Assembly: GCA_002333205.1 (NCBI GenBank)
Contig: DDAD01000157.1
Location: 142,370 to 151,891 of the forward strand
Direction: 5' to 3'
DNA: 9,522 nucleotides
From: Pedobacter sp. UBA2067
Lineage (GTDB): Bacteria; Bacteroidota; Bacteroidia; Sphingobacteriales; Sphingobacteriaceae
How positions within the stretch are numbered: the stretch's first letter is position 1; each line of letters opens with the position of its first letter. The position numbers were made by a program, and so were the translations under genes. Below are positions 1 through 5,086 of the stretch, piece by piece. The notes under the pieces are model-generated. The model saw only the letters and a list, made by a program, of their open reading frames with translations. It did not search any database and was not told where the DNA came from.

Positions 1-1792
1 CTTTTGACTTATCGTAACATAGCTCATAGGTACGTTTTGCAATCTTCGTTGCAAGATCTTTGTATTGCTGTGCTTGCTGCTGTTTACCCTGAGATTCAAA
101 AATCTTGGCAGCCTGTTGCAGGGTATAAACGTACTGCAAAGTAATTACTGAAGAGTTCCCACTATCGGCACCATCAGGAACACCATTTGGAAAAACATGG
201 GTGTAGTCCACGAAGTTCCACCAGGGCATTGGCCCGAGGATCCCTTTTTCCGGATCCAGGTGTTTCTCATACCAGGTTAGTACACTAGAAATGCCGGTGA
301 GAAATTCCGCTGTAAAAGCCTTGTCGTCCCGGTGCATTGAGTAGTCGTAGATCATGGATACCCACCATAAAGAGAACGGTGGAATAACTTGCAGACGGTT
401 ACTTGGATAGCGCCCCTGGGTTAGGCCTTCCGGCACCATAGAATGGTAGAAATCCAGAATTGCTTTTCTGGCAAGACGGTCATCGCCGGAAACGTATAAG
501 GATATAAGTGCCTGAATACGGGTATCTGCTTCATACTGCAATTGCTCATAATAAGGACAGTCATAATAGGTCTCTCCTGCACATAACCGTGCCGTTCTCC
601 AACCCACATCCCATAGATTTTTTAGCGAAGCATCACTGCTGCTGAACTTGGCAGTTTCTTCAAATGGATAGCCGGTATACATGCCATAAATGTCATCAAT
701 CTGCAGTGGCTCATCTTTTGTCTCTATATCAAGTTGCACATAGCGGTAGGTCCGCATCCATAGTGGGCGGAAAAGTCGCTTCTCGCCACCATCTGCTACG
801 AAGATGTCGTAATTACCAACGATATGCATACCCTCCACCTGATCACGGTTTTTCTTATTTCCTTTTTCGTCTACCAGGGCTTCTGCGAAAGTCATCTTTA
901 CCGATGCATTTTTCCCTTTGCTAAGCAGCAGTTCCGGATAGGCAATGGTATTAAAGGTCTGATCAAGCAGGATGCTCACCTTCTTGTTTGCCGGGATCGA
1001 AAGCGCTTTTTTTCCGGTTAAAAAACCTTCATCTTTTGTGATGCCTTCCACGCGGCGAACCTTCAATATGCGCTGCTGCGTCTCTTCCATTTGGGGAATG
1101 TTCCTTGGTACCAGTGTCCAAAGATTATCCGTACCTTTTCCAAATGGGGCCGGCGCAGCTATTGTACCTGCATTCGTCCAGCCTTCATCATTAAAATCAA
1201 GTGATTCCCAGCCCCATGGATATTGTGCCCCTTCAACTTTATCACCGGGACCAATCACCATATAGGCACGTAACCTTGGCCCATTATCTGTTGAACAAGG
1301 CGAGTATGCCGGATCACGCAATACTTTCCACGTCTTGTTGGTATTGACAATGGATGCTTCTTTATTATCTCCTTGAACAACCAGGGCCGTCTGATTGGAG
1401 ACTTGAGCCACAGGTGCATGTACGCCCATATTCCAGACCTTGGCAGCAATGATGTTATCGCCAGCCTTTAAGAATGGTGCCAGATCAATCGTTTCATAGT
1501 ACCAGTTATAGAGGTCGCCCCGTGCTGGCCCCATAGACACGGCCTTTCCATTTACAAACAGTCGATACCGGTTGTCGGCAGACACGTGTACTACAAAATT
1601 TTTGGGAACGCTAGAAAGCTGAAACACTTTCCTGAAGTGGAACACACCATAATCACGTTGCGGACCTTCGGGATGGCTAATCCATTGGGATGGCCAGTGC
1701 TTGTTTAGCAGTTCAGGATTGATTTGCTTTTCCTGCGCGGTTGCGGTTAACGCAAGAAGCAAACAGCATAAAATAATTAAACGTCTTTTCAT
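1..1792 (-). CDS. Secreted GH78-type alpha-L-rhamnosidase-like glycoside hydrolase (3' end beyond window)
   Basis: The first 597 residues are visible; the stop lies past the left edge. The protein begins with a signal peptide (MKRRLIILCCLLLALTATAQ, cleavage near residue 19-20), so it is exported, probably to the periplasm or cell surface. Residues about 45-120 form a jelly-roll-like accessory domain (FHFRKVF, then SADNRYRLFVNGK) typical of GH78 rhamnosidases. The catalytic alpha/alpha-barrel starts near residue 385. Its signature is D411-C-P-Y-Y-E416-Q-L-Q-Y-E-A-D423, which aligns with the family motif DCPxRExxxWxGD; E416 would be the general acid. The usual Arg is Tyr415 and the usual Trp is Tyr420. 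The second catalytic Glu should lie in the missing C-terminus. Family members hydrolyse terminal alpha-L-rhamnose from pectic or other glycans; the actual sugar here is not shown. The start is the only ATG fitting the signal peptide; its leader is A/T-rich without a Shine-Dalgarno sequence. It follows the MFS gene by 96 bp and may be co-transcribed. Confidence 0.85.
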   Translation of the reverse strand, partial: MKRRLIILCCLLLALTATAQEKQINPELLNKHWPSQWISHPEGPQRDYGVFHFRKVFQLSSVPKNFVVHVSADNRYRLFVNGKAVSMGPARGDLYNWYYETIDLAPFLKAGDNIIAAKVWNMGVHAPVAQVSNQTALVVQGDNKEASIVNTNKTWKVLRDPAYSPCSTDNGPRLRAYMVIGPGDKVEGAQYPWGWESLDFNDEGWTNAGTIAAPAPFGKGTDNLWTLVPRNIPQMEETQQRILKVRRVEGITKDEGFLTGKKALSIPANKKVSILLDQTFNTIAYPELLLSKGKNASVKMTFAEALVDEKGNKKNRDQVEGMHIVGNYDIFVADGGEKRLFRPLWMRTYRYVQLDIETKDEPLQIDDIYGMYTGYPFEETAKFSSSDASLKNLWDVGWRTARLCAGETYYDCPYYEQLQYEADTRIQALISLYVSGDDRLARKAILDFYHSMVPEGLTQGRYPSNRLQVIPPFSLWWVSMIYDYSMHRDDKAFTAEFLTGISSVLTWYEKHLDPEKGILGPMPWWNFVDYTHVFPNGVPDGADSGNSSVITLQYVYTLQQAAKIFESQGKQQQAQQYKDLATKIAKRTYELCYDKSK

Positions 1793-1839
1793 TTTAATAT
1801 ATTTAAAACCAAGTGTTTGAATATATACAATGAAAAGCA

Positions 1840-1882
1840 GGCAACCGTCCTGAACTGTCATGGCAGTCCAAAGACGGTTGCC
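1840..1882 (-). terminator. Perfect 10-bp inverted repeat between MFS and hydrolase genes; possible attenuator or terminator
   Basis: GGCAACCGTC (1840-1849) pairs perfectly with GACGGTTGCC (1873-1882), enclosing a 23-nt loop that has its own small ACTG/CAGT stem (1854-1857 with 1864-1867). In the direction of transcription the hairpin begins 6 nt after the MFS stop codon and is followed by TGCTTTTC, a weak U-rich stretch. This fits an inefficient intrinsic terminator, an intra-operon attenuator, or a 3'-end stabilising hairpin for the transporter mRNA. The short T-run makes strong termination doubtful, and no convincing separate promoter for the hydrolase is visible downstream. The structure is seen directly; the role is inferred. 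Confidence 0.45.
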
Positions 1883-1888
1883 GATATT

Positions 1889-3148
1889 TTATTCCTCGAT
1901 GTAGTCCAGGTCCTTTGAAAAAGTATCCTGCATGTAATGCAAAGCCCAGAATGCAAGACCTAATGACAACAGCGCCACAACTATGCCCGAGCCCACCAGC
2001 GAGCCACTCAGAACCCCGGTAAGATACTGGAATAACAAGGTCATTGGCACAACTGATCCCCGTACAAAGTTCGGTACCGTGGTGGTTACGGTAGCGCGCA
2101 GGTTGGTTCCAAACTGTTCTGTCGCGATGGTCATAAAGATCACCCAATAGCCAACTGAAATCCCCATTACAAAGCAGATCAGATAAAAGTTAAACAAGGA
2201 TGCGCTACCGGACAAGAAATAAATCGCAATGGATCCCATGGAGAGGAAAAGGTAGATGTATACAACCTTGATCCTGCTTTTCAGATATTGACTTAACAAG
2301 CCACTGAGAATATCACCGATGACCAGTCCGCCATAACAACATGCTACAGCAGCGCCGGCATTTACCTCGCCCTGTACGTTTAGTGCTTTCCCAAACTCCG
2401 GGGAAAACGTGATTAGTATCCCAACAACAAACCACAAGGGGAACCCGATGACAATGCATCGCATGTATTTGAGAAAGCGACTTCGTTCAAATAAGGCGAA
2501 GAAATTACCGCGGCTTACGGAATCCTCTTTGGTCTTGTCGAACATGCCGGACTCCGCAACACCAATGCGCAACAAGAGCAGCGATAGGCCTAATCCACCG
2601 CCAATAAAAAAACAAGTGCGCCAGTCGAAGTATTGGGCAATGAAATAGCCAACCACTGCACCACTTACCCCTACTGAAGCAATGATGGTGGTTGCATATC
2701 CACGCTTTTCTTTAGGCATCAGTTCAGCGACCAGCGTAATCCCGGCACCGAGTTCACCTGCAAGGCCGAAACCTGCAATGAACCGCCAAAAAGCATAACT
2801 CTCAATTGAATGGACAAAGCCGTTCGCGATATTGGCTACGGAATACATGAATATCGATCCAAAGAGCACATACAGGCGCCCCTTCTTATCCGCCAGCACG
2901 CCCCAGACGATGCCGCCCACCAACAAGCCGATCATCTGAACATTCAAAAGAAAGATGCCCGAACTGGTTAACTCCTGACCACTAAAGCCAAGCGATCGTA
3001 AACTCGCGATACGTACAATACTGAATAATAACAGGTCATAGATGTCAACAAAATAGCCCAGGGAGGCCACCAGGATCGCAGCATTAAGCATCTTTTTATG
3101 CTGCACTTTTTCACCTGGCAGTGTAGGTTGGTCTTTAACCTTGAGCAT
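1889..3148 (-). CDS. MFS transporter, 12 transmembrane helices, metabolite:H+ symporter-like
   Basis: A 419-residue inner-membrane protein of the usual MFS length. The hydrophobic pattern gives about 12 helices with a central cytoplasmic loop near residues 200-228. TM1 carries paired acidic residues (FVD35-IYD38), reminiscent of the D-x-x-D pattern in aromatic-acid and metabolite:H+ symporters. The TM2-3 loop has the MFS motif A (G83-V-L-A-D87-K-K-G-R91). TM4-5 has AGELGAG (130-136) followed by ELMPKEKRG (142-150), and the second half repeats the pattern with TEQFGTNLRA (343-352). It should move a small solute across the inner membrane with protons. Its position between a secreted LamG-like protein and a rhamnosidase suggests a released sugar or sugar derivative, but the TM1 pattern equally fits an organic acid, so the substrate is open. 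The start at 3148 is 16 bp after the upstream stop; an alternative start at Met20 would leave out the charged N-terminal tail. Confidence 0.88.
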   Translation of the reverse strand: MLKVKDQPTLPGEKVQHKKMLNAAILVASLGYFVDIYDLLLFSIVRIASLRSLGFSGQELTSSGIFLLNVQMIGLLVGGIVWGVLADKKGRLYVLFGSIFMYSVANIANGFVHSIESYAFWRFIAGFGLAGELGAGITLVAELMPKEKRGYATTIIASVGVSGAVVGYFIAQYFDWRTCFFIGGGLGLSLLLLRIGVAESGMFDKTKEDSVSRGNFFALFERSRFLKYMRCIVIGFPLWFVVGILITFSPEFGKALNVQGEVNAGAAVACCYGGLVIGDILSGLLSQYLKSRIKVVYIYLFLSMGSIAIYFLSGSASLFNFYLICFVMGISVGYWVIFMTIATEQFGTNLRATVTTTVPNFVRGSVVPMTLLFQYLTGVLSGSLVGSGIVVALLSLGLAFWALHYMQDTFSKDLDYIEE

Positions 3149-3164
3149 TATGTCTGGGATAAAT

Positions 3165-3986
3165 TTATTTTGACATTACAAAATTCCCGAAGTAAACTTT
3201 CGATTGGTTATCATAATCGAAGGGTGCACTTAGATAGAAGTATTTAGGCAGATCCGTACGCAACATTTTCGTGTCCAGTACTTTTGACTTGTTCACATAC
3301 ACCCGCATGTTTTCCCCTTCTACCGCCATCGCGACGTGCAACAAGCCATTGGCATAGTTCGCAAAAGGATAACTTATGGTATTATGAACTTTGGTGTCAC
3401 TGCTGGCATTGTTAATGTCGCCGTTGTGAAAGTGCAGCTCTGTGTCGGTAATTCCATTGTCGTTATAAGCATCTATAATGTAGTTTTTGATGGAATTATC
3501 CCTTGCAAAGCCAAAAGACATCCTCCCAATATCTCTCGCCTGATCGCTTCTGGTTACCAGATCGAATTCAATGGTGAAGTTACCTGGCAGTTTCATCAGG
3601 CTATCAATTTTGTAGGTTGTCCTTGGTGATAGGGCAAGCCAGTTGCCCGGCATATCTGGTATGGAAACAATGGCACCAGCACTGCTAGTCTTCCACTTTT
3701 TAGGCATTAAACCTTTAGCATCACGTTTGAAATCAGACTCGAAGATAATTGTTGAACCGGGTGTAAAAGCATAAACTTCTTCTACAGGTGCTGGTGCATC
3801 CTTTTCGACCTTGGCTTCGGCCGCAGGGCTTGCGGCACTTTTCTTACCGTTTAGTACATCATCGACTTTTTGACTGGCTTTGTTTTCAAGGGATTTCTGG
3901 AATTTTTTAAGGAGCTGCGCCTGGGCTGGACTAACATGCATAAACAGCCCCAAAGTTGCGATGGCGTAAAGGTTTTTTATTTTCAT
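3165..3986 (-). CDS. Secreted LamG-like protein: OmpA-family N-terminal domain without the OmpA domain
   Basis: A 273-residue exported protein. The signal peptide is MKIKNLYAIATLGLFMHVSPAQA, with cleavage near residue 23. Next come a Lys-rich, probably helical segment ending in KVDDVLNGKK (24-49) and an Ala/Pro/Glu-rich linker (50-70). Residues about 73-273 form a concanavalin/LamG-like beta-sandwich. The motif YAFTPGSTIIFESDF, followed by GLMPKKW and GNWLALSP, is the pattern I know from the N-terminal part of Bacteroidota OmpA-family proteins (F-x-PG-x-x-x-I-F-x-D-x-F ... G-x-x-P-x-x-W). Those proteins continue into a peptidoglycan-binding OmpA domain, whereas this one stops after the beta-sandwich (GNFVMSK). 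It may bind carbohydrate or another surface ligand, but no catalytic residues are evident. I chose the ATG at 3986 because the 14 codons upstream precede the signal peptide and would spoil it. It is the first gene of the leftward unit, 16 bp before the MFS gene. Confidence 0.8.
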   Translation of the reverse strand: MKIKNLYAIATLGLFMHVSPAQAQLLKKFQKSLENKASQKVDDVLNGKKSAASPAAEAKVEKDAPAPVEEVYAFTPGSTIIFESDFKRDAKGLMPKKWKTSSAGAIVSIPDMPGNWLALSPRTTYKIDSLMKLPGNFTIEFDLVTRSDQARDIGRMSFGFARDNSIKNYIIDAYNDNGITDTELHFHNGDINNASSDTKVHNTISYPFANYANGLLHVAMAVEGENMRVYVNKSKVLDTKMLRTDLPKYFYLSAPFDYDNQSKVYFGNFVMSK

Positions 3987-4004
3987 GGTTGGTTGATTGT
4001 AGTT

Positions 4005-4034
4005 CAAAAATAATATTTTAAAACACATTTCAAT
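4005..4034 (-). promoter_or_regulatory. Candidate Bacteroidota promoter for the leftward operon
   Basis: On the minus strand ATTG (4034-4031) is followed after 18 nt by TATTTTTG (4012-4005), a perfect match to the Bacteroidota -7 consensus TAnnTTTG with a near-match to the -33 TTTG. Transcription would start near 3999, giving a leader of only about a dozen bases before the ATG at 3986. That short leader is the main reason for caution, since Bacteroidota leaders are often longer. An upstream alternative is TTTG, 17 nt, TAATATTG on the same strand, with one mismatch in the -7 element. Confidence 0.4.
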
Positions 4035-4133
4035 ATTAAACTTACTTCAGCAATACAAACCTTAACCGACGGAGTGTTAAACATTTACCACGCTAACCAA
4101 AATGCAACACAAGCAAGCCCCTGCTGCCGGTTC

Positions 4134-4188
4134 TTCACCGCCTGTTGTTCGCCTTCTCTTCGCCTATTAACCGCCTATTGTTCGCCTT
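4134..4188. repeat. Five contiguous 11-bp direct repeats, helically phased, A-B-C-A-B order
   Basis: The units are TTCACCGCCTG (4134-4144), TTGTTCGCCTT (4145-4155), CTCTTCGCCTA (4156-4166), TTAACCGCCTA (4167-4177) and TTGTTCGCCTT (4178-4188). All five share a CGCCT core in the same register, and the consensus is about TTnTTCGCCTW. Units 2 and 5 are identical and units 1 and 4 differ at two positions, so a 22-bp composite recurs at a 33-bp interval. Eleven bases is close to one helical turn, so all cores face the same side of the DNA. The block lies between divergent operons, about 150 bp from the leftward start codon and 257 bp from the rightward one. The likely role is an array of regulator-binding sites, but no binding protein is identified. 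Confidence 0.85.
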
Positions 4189-4391
4189 TAGCCGGAGAAA
4201 AGGCATTTAAGATGCGCTTGATAGCTGCATAAAATTTGGACCCTTACTTTTAGCACTGTGAAAAAGTGAGAAGCCCGCTAGCAACATTGCTCAGAGCTGG
4301 TTACAACACGTTTTTCTGCAGCTTTAATCATGCGAACTTCACACTTTTGAACAAAGTCTACTATTTCTATAGTATTTATATTTATAGCACT

Positions 4392-4399
4392 TATATTTG
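4392..4399 (+). promoter_or_regulatory. Candidate -7 element for the rightward operon
   Basis: TATATTTG is a perfect match to the Bacteroidota -7 consensus TAnnTTTG and would place the transcription start near 4405, giving a leader of about 40 nt before the ATG at 4445. No TTTG sits at the expected -33 distance, where the sequence is A/T-rich (TATAGT). A TTTTG at 4345-4349 is too far upstream. The promoter may therefore depend on an activator. A weaker alternative is TACTTTTA at 4245-4252, which would put the 11-bp repeat array roughly 70-125 bp upstream of the start. Confidence 0.35.
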
Positions 4400-4444
4400 C
4401 CGCGATCCAAACATAAAAACTGTCTCATCATTAACCAAACGGTC

Positions 4445-5032
4445 ATGAAATTATTGCTAAATCCAATTATAGCCCTCAACCTAAGCTTCCTTGCGGTAGC
4501 AGCCAGCCCATCAGTGTCGAAAGCGCAGGGTCCTGCAGCAACGATCAGCGCCGACAAACCGGCACCTGCTGACGAGGATCGTGGGTATCTGGTTAAAGTT
4601 GGAGATCAGGCACCCGATGACTTTCAGTTGGTTTTGCAGGATGGAAAGAAAACCTCTTTAAAGGAGCTACGTGGTAAAACCGTGGTCTTACAATTCACGG
4701 CCAGTTGGTGCAGTGTATGCCGTAAAGAAATGCCGCATTTGGAAGAGATGTGGAAGAAATATCAGGATAAGAACATCGTACTGATCGGTGTAGACCGTGA
4801 TGAGCCGCTGGAAAAGGTTAAACAATTTTATAAGGATATGAAAATCACCTATCCACTTGCTTTAGATCCCGGCGCCGACATCTTCGGCCGCTTTGCGCAT
4901 AAGAAGAGTGGTGTTACCCGTAACGTTGTTATTGATCCAACCGGCAAAATTGTATACCTGACCCGATTATATGATGAAAAGGAATTTGCCGATATGGTGA
5001 AGGTCATTGATGGCCTTGCCCAAAAATCGTAG
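4445..5032 (+). CDS. Exported TlpA/redoxin-like thiol-disulfide protein with CSVC active site
   Basis: A 195-residue protein with a signal peptide (residues 1-27, ending VSKA before Q28) and a short Ala/Pro/Asp-rich linker (30-46), so it acts in the periplasm or at the envelope. The thioredoxin fold covers about 50-193: VGDQAPDDFQL, then KTVVLQFTASWC89-S-V-C92-RKEMP, then IVLIGVDRD, and GVTRNVVIDPTGKIV at 156-170. This is the AhpC/TSA-TlpA-ResA layout. The active site is CSVC, unlike the CPPC or CGPC of many relatives. The position before the third strand, normally a cis-proline, is Thr158-Arg159, which recalls the conserved Arg of peroxiredoxins. It could be a disulfide reductase, an oxidoreductase for envelope partners, or a peroxide-reactive redoxin. 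I chose the start at 4445 because it opens directly into the signal peptide; the in-frame ATG at 4397 adds a polar, unlikely N-terminus. It is first in the rightward unit, 54 bp before the peptidase gene. Confidence 0.87.
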   Translation: MKLLLNPIIALNLSFLAVAASPSVSKAQGPAATISADKPAPADEDRGYLVKVGDQAPDDFQLVLQDGKKTSLKELRGKTVVLQFTASWCSVCRKEMPHLEEMWKKYQDKNIVLIGVDRDEPLEKVKQFYKDMKITYPLALDPGADIFGRFAHKKSGVTRNVVIDPTGKIVYLTRLYDEKEFADMVKVIDGLAQKS

Positions 5033-5086
5033 CCGAAGCCTCCGTACCTCGCAACACCTTTCTTAACTTACTATAACACCGTCTTT

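Larger units (their letters stand above)
3987..4444. other. Divergent intergenic region with no convincing gene
   Basis: This 458-bp stretch separates the two divergent units. It contains a candidate leftward promoter near 4005-4034, a five-unit 11-bp tandem repeat at 4134-4188, and a candidate rightward -7 element at 4392-4399. Between about 4350 and 4399 it is very A/T-rich, with a short ACTAT-TTCT-ATAGT palindrome (4360-4373) and TATATTTA/TATATTTG repeats. From 4189 to 4345 I see no gene and no strong secondary structure. The short open frames that cross the region have no family resemblance and no credible translation start. Confidence 0.8.

Noticed and set aside
1803..2147. Open frame of 114 codons on the minus strand over the MFS gene 3' end
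   Set aside because: It overlaps the MFS coding sequence in another frame, has low-complexity composition rich in His, Arg and Cys, and lacks family resemblance. The MFS frame explains the conservation pattern.
3336..3629. Plus-strand open frame of 97 codons antisense to the LamG-like gene
   Set aside because: It is antisense to a well-supported coding sequence, with no domain resemblance and no promoter or leader.
3987..4028. Upstream ATG as start of the LamG-like protein
   Set aside because: The additional 14 residues precede a normal signal peptide and overlap the candidate promoter. The ATG at 3986 gives a standard exported N-terminus.
4134..4188. CRISPR array or recombination array
   Set aside because: The units are contiguous 11-mers with no unique spacers, and no cas or integrase gene is nearby.
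4397..4444. Upstream ATG as start of the thiol protein
   Set aside because: It would add 16 polar residues ahead of a clear signal peptide, and the ATG overlaps the candidate -7 element. The ATG at 4445 fits better.
4266..4448. Open frame of 60 codons in the divergent intergenic region
   Set aside because: The A/T-rich stretch yields a Tyr/Ile-rich peptide with no recognisable domain, and it runs through the candidate promoter into the start of the thiol protein gene.
5033..5086. Possible terminator or promoter between the thiol protein and peptidase genes
   Set aside because: The 54-bp gap has no stable inverted repeat, no T-run after a stem and no good TAnnTTTG element, so read-through is the simplest view.
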